A model generated the notes under the pieces. That model worked only from the letters and a program-made list of their open reading frames with translations. It had not been told where the DNA came from and did no database searches. Shown here piece after piece: positions 39,710 through 47,798 of a stretch of 64,000 bases of DNA (its first letter is position 1; the number at the start of each line of letters is the position of its first letter). Origin of the DNA: Acidobacteriota bacterium (GTDB taxonomy: Bacteria; Acidobacteriota; Vicinamibacteria; Vicinamibacterales; SCN-69-37); the NCBI GenBank assembly GCA_005799825.1, contig SYFT01000004.1, positions 37,363-101,362 on the forward strand. The letters run 5' to 3'. The translations under genes and the position numbers were made by a program.

Positions 39710-40336
39710 ATGATTTCAGCTCCCGAGGCTCTGGCCCTTCTTCGCGATGGCAATCGCCGGTTTATGGACGAAGTCCGCAGCCCCAACAACCCCAGCAGCC
39801 GCACCCGCCGCCTTGAATTTGCGGCCGGACAGGAACCGTTTGCGATCATTCTTGGCTGCTCCGATTCGCGAGTGCCAGCCGAGCTGGTGTTCGATCAGGG
39901 CCTTGGTGATTTGTTTGTTATTCGTGTGGCCGGCAACATCGTGGCGCCCTCGCAGGTGGGCAGCGTGGAGTTTGCCGCCGAACGATTTGGCGCGCGTCTG
40001 GTCGTGGTGCTGGGCCACTCGAGTTGCGGCGCCATAATGGCGACCTTGGAAGAGTTGGGCCAGCCGACGCAGGATCAGTCCAAGAACCTGCGCTCGATCG
40101 TGGACCGCATCAGGCCCTCAGTGGAGCCGCTGCTCGCCACTGACCTCAGGCATCAGCCCGATGAGCTGGTGCATCAGGCCGTCCGGGCCAACATCCGCGC
40201 TTCCGTCAGCCATCTCAGGCACGGTTCAGATGTCCTGGCGCAGCTGGTCGCCAGCGACGGGCTCCTGGTCGTTGGCGCCGAGTACTCGCTTGAGACGGGT
40301 GCTGTCGATTTCTTCGACGCACCATCCGAGGCGTAG
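39710..40336 (+). CDS. Beta-class carbonic anhydrase
   Basis: A 208-residue protein with zinc ligands C50, H103 and C106 (CSDSRVP and GHSSCGA), plus the D52/R54 dyad. It interconverts CO2 and bicarbonate. The N-terminal segment (PEALALLRDGNRRFMDE) is usual for cytoplasmic beta-class enzymes. Length is normal. A frameshifted isomerase follows in the same direction, so it may once have headed a longer unit. Confidence 0.92.
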   Translation: MISAPEALALLRDGNRRFMDEVRSPNNPSSRTRRLEFAAGQEPFAIILGCSDSRVPAELVFDQGLGDLFVIRVAGNIVAPSQVGSVEFAAERFGARLVVVLGHSSCGAIMATLEELGQPTQDQSKNLRSIVDRIRPSVEPLLATDLRHQPDELVHQAVRANIRASVSHLRHGSDVLAQLVASDGLLVVGAEYSLETGAVDFFDAPSEA

Positions 40337-40410
40337 GGCCTACCCGCGGTTCGGTAGTGCCTTCACCTCAGGACGCGACGTCGTCTCGATGCCATACCGC
40401 ACGGGAAAAA

Positions 40411-41219
40411 ATGATCCTGCGCATCGGATTGTCCACCGGCGCCTGCACAGACCGCTCCATTCTCGACATGCTGCCAGCCCTGGCGGCGAGCCAGGTCCGG
40501 ACCCTGGAGGTTCAGCACTCCGCCAAGGCACTTTGATGTGTGGCAGCCAGGCCAGATTGAGGCGCTCTCTCTTGAGTTGCGGAAAAGGGCACTGGACGTC
40601 GTGTCGATCCATGCGCCGTTCGGCGGTCTTCTGGATCTGGCCGAGTTCAACCCGCATCACCGCATGGCAGCTATCGAGGCCATCCTGGCGGCCGCGCGAA
40701 CCGTCAGACAACTGGGTGGGTCGATGGTCGTCGTTCACCCCAGCCGATCTCGAGCGGTCGCGCCACCATGTCTCCGGCCGGCTGGCTGACTGCGCGAGCC
40801 GTCTGGCGACTCTCGCTGGTAACTGCCGGGCGCTCGGCGTGACCATCGCCGTCGCGTCACCCCTGCCACATCTGATCGGCGGTCATCCAGACGAGTTCAA
40901 GGCGATCCTGGACTCGCTCGACCCATCGGTGAAGGTCTGCCTGGATACCGGTCATACGGCGCTAGGCGGGCACTGGCGGCGATTCGTGGAGGTCTCGGGC
41001 GCCCGGCTAGAGCACCTGCATGCGCATGACAACCAGGGCTACTGGGACGATCACCTGCCGCCAGGCGATGGGTCGATCGACTGGGCTCATGTCCGCGGCA
41101 CTTTTGAGAATGCCGGCTTCAGCGGCTGGGTCATGTTGGCGTTGGCCTGCCCTGGTTCCGACCCCGACGGGTACTCCCTTCGGGCCGCGGAAAGAACCGC
41201 CGAATTGCTCGGCGCCTAG
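40411..41219 (+). pseudogene. Sugar phosphate isomerase/epimerase (AP endonuclease 2-type TIM barrel), two frameshifts
   Basis: Three reading frames together give one TIM-barrel protein of about 270 residues. Frame 1, from ATG 40411, gives ILRIGLSTGACTDRSILDML. Frame 2 continues with RALDVVSIHAPFGGLLDLAE and VRQLGGSMVVVHP. Frame 3 continues ADLERSRHH and ends near LEHLHAHDNQGYWDDHLPPG, IDWAHVRG, the metal-binding region. Shifts occur near 40510 and near 40742, each consistent with a single-base insertion. All motifs are otherwise present. It is either recently inactivated or affected by two sequence errors. Confidence 0.75.
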
Positions 41220-41238
41220 AAAGCGATTGGGTCCAGGC

Positions 41239-41267
41239 TTGACTCTTTGTGAAACATTTCACATAAT
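41239..41267 (+). promoter_or_regulatory. Strong sigma70-type promoter with an embedded palindromic operator
   Basis: TTGACT (41239-41244) and CATAAT (41262-41267) are separated by 17 bp, close to the consensus. Between them lies the palindrome TGTGAAACATTTCACA (41248-41263; 7-bp arms, 2-bp centre), placed to block or recruit RNA polymerase. It lies 80 bp before the ATG of the LolA-like gene and most likely controls the following three-gene envelope operon. The binding protein is unknown. Confidence 0.7.
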
Positions 41268-41346
41268 ACCTAGTGTCGTTTCCGGCCCAAATACAGCAAT
41301 CAACCCGCGCAGCTATCCTCGGAAGTTGCTTGTTAACGCAAGTCCA

Positions 41347-42180
41347 ATGTCCAGCCTTTGTAATTACGTCCTCATCGCCCTCTTCCTAAATACTTGGGCC
41401 GGGAACGAGCTATTTTCCCAGCCTGGCGGAACGCCGCAGGCGAAGGCCGAGTGGGTGGCGCGTCAGGTGCAGGAGCGCGACACCGGCAACGACGGCCGTT
41501 CTACCATGCGCATGCGCCTGTTCGACCGGCAGGGCCGAGTCCGCGAGCGCGTCCTCTCCACGCTGAGCCTCAAGGGCGGGCCTGGCAGACTGGTGCCCGG
41601 TGATCGTTCCCTGACGCGCTTCACGTATCCCAACGATATCAATGGCACCGGATTCCTCGTCTGGGAAAACCCGGCGGGCGAAGATGAGCGCTTCCTTTAC
41701 CTGCCATCCCTGGGCCGGGTCCGCCGCATCGCCGGCAACGAAACCCAGGACAGCTTCGTCGGCAGCGACTTCACGTACGAGGATATTGGCGGGCGCGAGT
41801 TGAACGATTACACGTACGCACTACTTGATGAAACGAGCACATGGACAGCGCCCGACGGCGCGTCGCACCCTGCATACCGCCTCGAATCGCGCGCGAAGGC
41901 TGCGGGCGCCCGGTTCCCCCGCGTGGTGTCGCTCGTCAGGAAAGACAACTCCGTGGTCGTCCATGGTGAAATCCACAATAGGCGCGATGAACTGCAGAAA
42001 ATCTATGCGGTGAAGAGGCTCGACCGCGTCAGTGGCATTTGGACGGTCATGGAGATGGTCATGTCTGACACCCCGGCGCGTACGCGGACCGAACTGGTGG
42101 TGGAGAAGATTGAGTACAACGTTGGCCTCAAGGAGGCTAACTTTAGCCGGCGTGAACTCGAGCGGGGCACGACCCGTTGA
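41347..42180 (+). CDS. Periplasmic LolA-like outer membrane lipoprotein-sorting protein
   Basis: A 277-residue exported protein with a signal peptide (about residues 1-23) and a LolA-type body. Features include RSTMRMRLFDRQGRVRERVL, LTRFTYPNDINGTGFLVWE and RFLYLPSLGRVRRIAG, then GSDFTYEDIGGR, which are typical of LolA-like proteins encoded beside MMPL permeases. It likely carries a hydrophobic molecule across the periplasm. The ATG lies downstream of the promoter at 41239. Its stop overlaps the TTG of the MMPL gene (TTGA). Confidence 0.83.
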   Translation: MSSLCNYVLIALFLNTWAGNELFSQPGGTPQAKAEWVARQVQERDTGNDGRSTMRMRLFDRQGRVRERVLSTLSLKGGPGRLVPGDRSLTRFTYPNDINGTGFLVWENPAGEDERFLYLPSLGRVRRIAGNETQDSFVGSDFTYEDIGGRELNDYTYALLDETSTWTAPDGASHPAYRLESRAKAAGARFPRVVSLVRKDNSVVVHGEIHNRRDELQKIYAVKRLDRVSGIWTVMEMVMSDTPARTRTELVVEKIEYNVGLKEANFSRRELERGTTR

Positions 42181-44504
42181 GTCTTCGGGTCGCCCAGTTC
42201 ATCTACCACTGGCGGCTCTTCCTCTCAGGCGCCATCGTCATCGGCGCGCTCATCCTCGCGCCGCGAGCGCCGATCCAGCTCATTGACAACGACCTGACCG
42301 CGTGGTTCTCGCCAGACGACCCGGTGTATCAGGACTATGTCCGTTTCAGGGACGAGTTTGGCGGCACCCGCACGGTCATCATTGCCATTGAGGCCCCGAG
42401 CCGCGAACGTCTGTTTAGCGAGGAAGGCTTCGCGTTTCTCGACAAGGTCAGTGGTGATATCGAACGGGTACAGGCCGTACGGCGCGTCAGCAGCCTGGCC
42501 ACCGCCACGGTGGTGGACGTGCTGCCGTCATCGGGCGTCAATGACGACGGCGGCCTGCAGGTACGGCGGCTGATTGAAGACCTTGAAACAACGAGCCCGG
42601 GGGCTGTCGGACAGCGCGCCATGGACGACGAGTTATTCCGCGGAGATCTGATCTCCGCGGACGGTGCGGTCTCGGCACTGATTCTGTTTTTCGACGAAGC
42701 CCGGATAGACGACGTGCGCGCCGAAGTGCTCACCGAGATCCGCCGGCTGGTGGACACGCAGTTACCCGCCGGATTCAAGGCCCATTACAACGGCAGCCTC
42801 GAGATCACCGAGTGGTACAACCGGGTCACACTCGCAAATCAAACCACCTTTACGCCGCCCATCCTAGGCCTGACCCTACTGGCCCTGTTCGTGATGTTCC
42901 GGTCGGTCAAGAAGACGCTGCTGACCTTCGGCGCGATCCTTGTCAGCCTGTTGTGGACGCTTGGGCTCTACGACCTCTTCGGCTTCAGCTACAACGTGCT
43001 GAGCAGCATGATCATCCCCCTGGTGGTTGTGCTGGCCGTGGCCGACGACGTGCACATCCTGCAGCACTATGGGCTGGAGCGGCGCACCCGGAGCCGCGAG
43101 CAGGCGTTCGTCGGCACCGTGCGGCACCTGATGGCGCCGTTGTTCGGGGCGAGTGCCACAACCGCATTGGGCATGTTGTCGCTGGCCACAAGCCAGGTGG
43201 TGGCCGTGCGCGAGTTCGGCATGGGCTCGGCCATTGGCGTGATGGTGGACTTCGTCATTTCGATCATCCTGGTGCCGACCATGCTCGGATGGGTGAAAGA
43301 GGAACGGGTGGCGGCGCCACAGGAGTCGTGGTTTCTCGAGCCCTTGCGAAACGTGGCGATGTTCTCCACGCGTCACGCGCGAGCGGTCATGGCCGTCGTA
43401 CTCGGGCTGGTGGTGCTGGCTGGCGTGGGCATGTCGCGCTTGCGGGTGGACACTAATCACATCAACTTCTTCAGCGAGCATCACGAGCTCTATACGTCGG
43501 CCCAGGTGATGGACAAGAAGCTCGCCGGGATCTACACCTTCCAGGTGTTTCTGGAAGGTGCGCCAGATTCTATGCAGCAGCCCGACATCCTCAAGCGCAT
43601 GGATCGCCTAAGTACAGAGCTTGAAGCGTTGCCGTTTGTCAGGAAGGTCACGTCGGTGGCCGACTACGTCAAGCGCGTGCATCGTGAATTGAACGATGGT
43701 CAGCAAGAGGCCTTCGTGATTCCTGAGACGTCGGCCGAGGTTGCGCAGGAGTTGCTGGTCTTTGGTCTGGGTGACGAAGGCCGGGCGGAGCTTGAACGCA
43801 TGGCGGCGAGCGATTTTTCACGGGCCCAGGTGACGGTCAAGCTGGCCTCAATGAGCTCCGACCTGGTATTCCAGCAGGTGACTGAGGCCGACCGTCTGGC
43901 CCAACAGATCTTCGTCGGATCCGGAGTCAAGGCCACGGTGACGGGGTCGGGCCGGTTGTTCAGTATGCTGGACCACTACCTGGTGCGGTCGCAGATCACG
44001 AGCTTCGCGACGGCGTTTGTCACCGTGTTCGGTGTGATTTTTCTCGTGTTCAGATCGTGGAGATTCGGGCTCCTGTCGATTGCACCAAACCTGGTGCCGG
44101 TGCTCGCCGTATTCGGCGTCATGGGCTGGCTTGGCATTTCGCTCAACGTGGCCACGGTGATGGTGGCCAGTGTCGCGCTGGGCGTGGTGGATGACGATAC
44201 CATCCATTTCATCAGCCGCTACAGGCGCGAGACGGCTGCGGGAGCCACCACTGACGAAGCGATAGAGATCGCGACGACACAGGAAGGCCGTGCGGCGCTC
44301 ACGACGGCTGTAATCAACTGCTGCGCGTTTGGCGTCTTGACGCTCTCGGAGTATCGGCCCAGCGCGTGGTTCGGCGGCCTGCTGGCTCTCACGATGGTCG
44401 TGGCCTTCCTGTCCGAAGTGTTCATTCTTCCCGCGATGATCAAATTGTTCCCAGCGTTGTTTGGCGCCGAGAGGGTGCACGCCCAGAGAGTGGGGCGGGC
44501 GTGA
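42177..44504 (+). CDS. MMPL/RND-superfamily exporter (HpnN-like layout)
   Basis: A 775-residue membrane protein with the two-repeat RND plan. There is one N-terminal helix (about 15-33), a large periplasmic domain, then five helices, and the pattern repeats in the second half. The VVVLAVADDVHILQHYG motif and its counterpart VASVALGVVDDDTIHFISRYR mark the proton-relay helices TM4 and TM10. MMPL proteins export lipids or hydrophobic compounds using proton motive force. TTG 42177 overlaps the LolA-like stop. A beta-barrel gene follows with GTGA overlap, completing an inner-membrane-to-outer-membrane route. Confidence 0.87.
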   Translation: MSLRVAQFIYHWRLFLSGAIVIGALILAPRAPIQLIDNDLTAWFSPDDPVYQDYVRFRDEFGGTRTVIIAIEAPSRERLFSEEGFAFLDKVSGDIERVQAVRRVSSLATATVVDVLPSSGVNDDGGLQVRRLIEDLETTSPGAVGQRAMDDELFRGDLISADGAVSALILFFDEARIDDVRAEVLTEIRRLVDTQLPAGFKAHYNGSLEITEWYNRVTLANQTTFTPPILGLTLLALFVMFRSVKKTLLTFGAILVSLLWTLGLYDLFGFSYNVLSSMIIPLVVVLAVADDVHILQHYGLERRTRSREQAFVGTVRHLMAPLFGASATTALGMLSLATSQVVAVREFGMGSAIGVMVDFVISIILVPTMLGWVKEERVAAPQESWFLEPLRNVAMFSTRHARAVMAVVLGLVVLAGVGMSRLRVDTNHINFFSEHHELYTSAQVMDKKLAGIYTFQVFLEGAPDSMQQPDILKRMDRLSTELEALPFVRKVTSVADYVKRVHRELNDGQQEAFVIPETSAEVAQELLVFGLGDEGRAELERMAASDFSRAQVTVKLASMSSDLVFQQVTEADRLAQQIFVGSGVKATVTGSGRLFSMLDHYLVRSQITSFATAFVTVFGVIFLVFRSWRFGLLSIAPNLVPVLAVFGVMGWLGISLNVATVMVASVALGVVDDDTIHFISRYRRETAAGATTDEAIEIATTQEGRAALTTAVINCCAFGVLTLSEYRPSAWFGGLLALTMVVAFLSEVFILPAMIKLFPALFGAERVHAQRVGRA

Positions 44505-45787
44505 GCGGCTGGTGGTTGATCGCCTCGCTTGTGACCCAGGTGCCTGCCGTGCAGACTGCGGCCGCACCAGCTTCGCGATCGGGCAATCTCGTGATTCATG
44601 GCGAGGTGTCGTCACTGGCGATCACGTACTCAAAGCAGAAAGATACGCGCGAGTTGCGCACGCGCGCGCTGCTCGACATCACCGCGTCACTGAAGCCGTG
44701 GCTGCGGCTGCGCCTTGAGGGAACCGCCGAGGTCTTGTGGGCCGACCGTGGCGGCAGTGTGAACGACGCCATTGCAACACTGCGTGACGCCTGGGCTGAG
44801 GTGCGGCAAGACAGCTTCGAGATTCGAGCGGGGTACGGACGATTGGTGTGGGGCCGGCTCGATGAGGTGATGCCCTCTGACGTGATCAATCCGATCGAGA
44901 CGGCGACTTTCTTTCTCGAAGGCCGCACAGCCGCCCGGCTGCCTGTGGCGTTCACGCGCACCCGTGTATTTTTGCCAGGCGACACAACGGTCGAGGCGGT
45001 TGTCGCACTCCCGGGCCGCAGGGGCCGATTCGATCGGCTGGACGAAAAGACCTCGCCATTCAACCTGACCAGGGATCTTGTGTTGCCAGCAGTTCTGCCT
45101 GGTTTGGGGATTCGGCGCGAGTCGATCCCGGCGGCCTGGCGCAATCTCCAGGGCGGCGTCCGCGTTTCAACCACCGCCGGTCGTGTGGACATGAGCGTGT
45201 CGGCGTGGCGTGGGTTCGAGGGGTTTGGTTTCTTGAGCTTCGTGCCGTTCACGCTCCCGACAGGATCCGGCCCGACTCCGTCGGTTGTGGGGCAGTTGGT
45301 CGAGAGTTATCCCCGGTTCACGATGCTTGCGGCCGACGCGGAAACGGTCCGCGGTGGTTGGGCCATCCGGGGCGAAGTGGCCGGGTTCGTGGACAAGACC
45401 CTGGACGGGCCGTTGGGTCCGGTCAAGGGTAAGGCGGTTGATGCCGGCGTTGGCGTGGACCGAGCGGCCGGCGACTTCCGCGTCTTTGGGTCGCTCGTGT
45501 GGCATCGCGAATGGTCATCCATCTCGTCGTCTTACACCCGCGACCACCTCAATGTGATTGCCTCGCTTGACCGCCGTTTCTCGCGCGAGAGGTACCTGGT
45601 GCGGGTCTTCGGTGTGGTGAATCCCGAAGACCGCTCGGGGTTCGTCCGCGCCTTGGCGTCATGGAGCGTGCGCGACAACCTGACGCTCGAAGGCTCCGGC
45701 GGAGCCTTCATCGGTCAGGGCACCGACACGATCGGGCGATTTGTGGACAGAGACTTCGTTTCGGCCAGAATTAGGTACCAATTCTGA
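44501..45787 (+). CDS. Predicted outer membrane beta-barrel protein, DUF1302-like
   Basis: A 428-residue protein with a short signal peptide (about 1-22). A chain of amphipathic beta-strands follows (for example LRLEGTAEVLWADRG, FEIRAGYGRLVWGRLDE and MSVSAWRGFEGFGF). The C-terminal residues ARIRYQF end in phenylalanine, the usual barrel-closing residue recognised by the BAM machinery. It resembles DUF1302 porin-like proteins found beside LolA-like and RND genes. GTG 44501 overlaps the MMPL stop. It probably acts as the outer membrane partner of the exporter. Confidence 0.75.
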   Translation: MSGWWLIASLVTQVPAVQTAAAPASRSGNLVIHGEVSSLAITYSKQKDTRELRTRALLDITASLKPWLRLRLEGTAEVLWADRGGSVNDAIATLRDAWAEVRQDSFEIRAGYGRLVWGRLDEVMPSDVINPIETATFFLEGRTAARLPVAFTRTRVFLPGDTTVEAVVALPGRRGRFDRLDEKTSPFNLTRDLVLPAVLPGLGIRRESIPAAWRNLQGGVRVSTTAGRVDMSVSAWRGFEGFGFLSFVPFTLPTGSGPTPSVVGQLVESYPRFTMLAADAETVRGGWAIRGEVAGFVDKTLDGPLGPVKGKAVDAGVGVDRAAGDFRVFGSLVWHREWSSISSSYTRDHLNVIASLDRRFSRERYLVRVFGVVNPEDRSGFVRALASWSVRDNLTLEGSGGAFIGQGTDTIGRFVDRDFVSARIRYQF

Positions 45788-45819
45788 GTAGCCTGGGTCG
45801 TGTGGAGACCTAGGTTTTG

Positions 45820-45895
45820 AGGGGGACGGGTGTCGATCTGTGGAAAACTTAACGTCATCAAATTGAGTTTTCCACAGATCGACACCCGTCCCCCT
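45820..45895. repeat. Inverted repeat, family AGGGGGACGGGTGT, copy 2
   Basis: Perfect 30-bp arms (45820-45849 and 45866-45895) enclose a 16-nt loop. The outer 14 bp match those of the 20092-20211 element exactly. The inner arm reads CGATCTGTGGAAAACT, and its TGTGGAAAA word is present in the opposite orientation in the first copy. It lies between the beta-barrel gene and an MBL gene. Confidence 0.9.
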
Positions 45896-45918
45896 ATCTT
45901 GATCATCCAGGCAGCAGC

Positions 45919-46671
45919 TTGATCCCCTTCCCCGCGAAGAACCCCGGCACCCTGACCGGCCCCGGGAACAACACGTATCTGTTCGACGGCGCGGAGCCGG
46001 CGCTGATCGATGCGGGCGTCGGTCATGCGACGCACATTGACGCCATCGCGGCGCATCTCGGTGGGCGCGCACTGGTACGCGTGCTTGTGACGCACGGGCA
46101 TCCGGACCACGCGTCGGGCGTGCCCGCGCTACGCTCGCGCTGGCCGGGCATCGAGGTCTGCAAGTGGTTGGCCGACTCCGACCCCGGCTGGCGACCTCTG
46201 CGTGACAACGATCGTGTTCGCGCCGGCGACAGGTGGCTCTCAGTGGTGCACACGCCTGGGCACGCGCCCGATCACGTATGTTTCTGGCAGCCGGACACGC
46301 GCGACGTGTACTGCGGAGACATGATGACCGCCACCACCACCATCATGGTTCCGCCGGCCGCAGGCGGTGGCAGCCTGCGTGCGTACCTCGAGTCGCTGCA
46401 GCGGCTCGTCGCACTGCAGCCAGCGACGGCGTGGCCGGGACACGGCCCCGTCATCAGCCGGCCCGTTGAACGCATCCACGAGTATTTGGTGCACCGCGCT
46501 GAACGTGAGCGCCAGGTTGTGGCGTGTCTCGATGCCGGCGTCATCGACATCGACGCGATCGTGACGTCCGTCTATACTGAAACGCCGCGGGCGTTGTGGC
46601 CTGCTGCCCGGCTGACCGTCGAGGCACTCTTGGAAAAACTGCGCGAGGATGGCCGACCCACCTATGCCTGA
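45919..46671 (+). CDS. MBL-fold hydrolase (LACTB2-like)
   Basis: A 250-residue metallo-beta-lactamase-fold protein with THGHPDHASG near residue 54, HTPGHAPDHV near 111, CGDMM near 133 and PGHGPVI near 173. A winged-helix-like C-terminal part follows (TSVYTETPRALWPAARLTV), as in LACTB2-like enzymes. These can act on RNA, thioesters or other substrates. The TTG start at 45919 is not preceded by a good ribosome-binding site. The 3' end overlaps the rhodanese gene by 23 bp. Confidence 0.83.
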   Translation: MIPFPAKNPGTLTGPGNNTYLFDGAEPALIDAGVGHATHIDAIAAHLGGRALVRVLVTHGHPDHASGVPALRSRWPGIEVCKWLADSDPGWRPLRDNDRVRAGDRWLSVVHTPGHAPDHVCFWQPDTRDVYCGDMMTATTTIMVPPAAGGGSLRAYLESLQRLVALQPATAWPGHGPVISRPVERIHEYLVHRAERERQVVACLDAGVIDIDAIVTSVYTETPRALWPAARLTVEALLEKLREDGRPTYA

Positions 46672-47497
46672 TTCATCGTCCTTCACACGCGCCATGCTGA
46701 TCACACCGGAGGCGCTGCACAGGGAACTGCTGGGCGCACAGCCTCCGCTGCTTCTGGATCTGAGGCCCGCAGAGGAATTCGCCGCCGGCCATCTCGGCGG
46801 CGGCATTCACCTGGACCTCTGGGGCCTGAGCCTCATCGACACCAGTGAAGCACCGCTGCGCGCCTTCATGTGGATGATCGGTCACCTCTTTTCACTGCGA
46901 GGGGTGGCGCCCGATCGTCCCGTGGTGGTGTACGAAAGCAACTCCGGCATGCGCGCCGCCCGCGCGTTCTGGTTCCTCGAATATCTCGGCCATCCGAATG
47001 TGCGCGTCCTCGACGGCGGCGTGGCCGCCTGGACCCGCGCGAGCCTTCCACTGACAACCGCCACTGTCGTGCCGGTGCCGAGCACCTGGCACGGAGAAGC
47101 CGATTCCAGCCGCCTGGCCACCTGGTCGGACGTGAAGGACCGGCTCGGCAAGATGGAAACGGCCATCGTCGATACCCGCAGCGAAGCGGAGTACTACGGC
47201 GAAGCCGTTCGCGCTAAACGCGGTGGCGCCATTCCCGGCGCGGTGAACCTCGAGTGGACGAACAACCTCGCGGCCGACGGCACCTACAAGTCGAGCGACG
47301 AGTTGAAGGCGATGTACGCATCGCTCGGCGTCACTCCAGACCGCGAGGTCGTCACGTACTGCCAGGGCGGCTACCGCGCCGCTCACTCCTACCTCGCGCT
47401 GCGCCTGGCCGGCTTTCCCCGCGTCCGCACCTACACGGGTTCGTGGAAAGAGTGGGGCGACCGGGAAGACTTACCGATAGAGAGACCCAAGAGGTAA
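46649..47497 (+). CDS. Thiosulfate/3-mercaptopyruvate sulfurtransferase (two rhodanese domains)
   Basis: A 282-residue tandem rhodanese. The N-terminal domain (about residues 17-140) lacks the active cysteine. The C-terminal domain (about 160-282) has the catalytic C238 in CQGGYRA and the ending SWKEWG, which fits a sulfurtransferase that moves sulfane sulfur from thiosulfate or mercaptopyruvate to cyanide or thiol acceptors. ATG 46649 overlaps the MBL gene. ATG 46664 or 46697 are alternatives. It is translationally linked to the upstream hydrolase. Confidence 0.87.
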   Translation: MADPPMPDSSSFTRAMLITPEALHRELLGAQPPLLLDLRPAEEFAAGHLGGGIHLDLWGLSLIDTSEAPLRAFMWMIGHLFSLRGVAPDRPVVVYESNSGMRAARAFWFLEYLGHPNVRVLDGGVAAWTRASLPLTTATVVPVPSTWHGEADSSRLATWSDVKDRLGKMETAIVDTRSEAEYYGEAVRAKRGGAIPGAVNLEWTNNLAADGTYKSSDELKAMYASLGVTPDREVVTYCQGGYRAAHSYLALRLAGFPRVRTYTGSWKEWGDREDLPIERPKR

Positions 47498-47559
47498 GAG
47501 GTCAGTCGTGTACCGGTCAGACCGACTGCGGGTTGGTGATCAGGGCCACCCGTGACGGA

Positions 47560-47795
47560 TCAAACGGCCGGGTGAAACACCGGAGCCGCCGGATGATCGC
47601 CGCCTCGCACAACGTAGACAACTGCGGTCTCGGTGGCCGGATTTGAATACTGCCGCGGCATTCCGGTCGGAACGGTCAGGACATCTCCGGGCGCCAGATC
47701 GAGGCATCCGCCCGCTACGCCGACTCGTAACCCGAGTCCGCAGTTTCGAGTTCACGCTGTCCTTCGAGGTCGAATCTCCCGTCGGTGACGGGCAG
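47560..47795 (-). pseudogene. Cupin-domain remnant with frameshift
   Basis: On the minus strand, DLAPGDVLTVPTGMPRQYSN and TAVVYVVRGGDHPAAPVFHPAV, ending at the stop at 47560-47562, give the C-terminal half of a cupin fold. A short neighbouring-frame piece RFDLEGQRELETADSG fits the strand before it, implying a frameshift near 47715. No start codon or N-terminal half is visible. The remainder of the 47498-47798 gap contains no other recognisable gene. Confidence 0.5.
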
Positions 47796-47798
47796 GCT

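Noticed and set aside
40161-40410. Extension of the isomerase frame into the carbonic anhydrase gene
   Set aside because: It is the +1/+2 shadow of the carbonic anhydrase; the isomerase begins at 40411 in a different frame.
44366-44500. Upstream extension of the beta-barrel gene
   Set aside because: It overlaps the MMPL coding region; GTG 44501 with GTGA coupling and a signal peptide is the better start.
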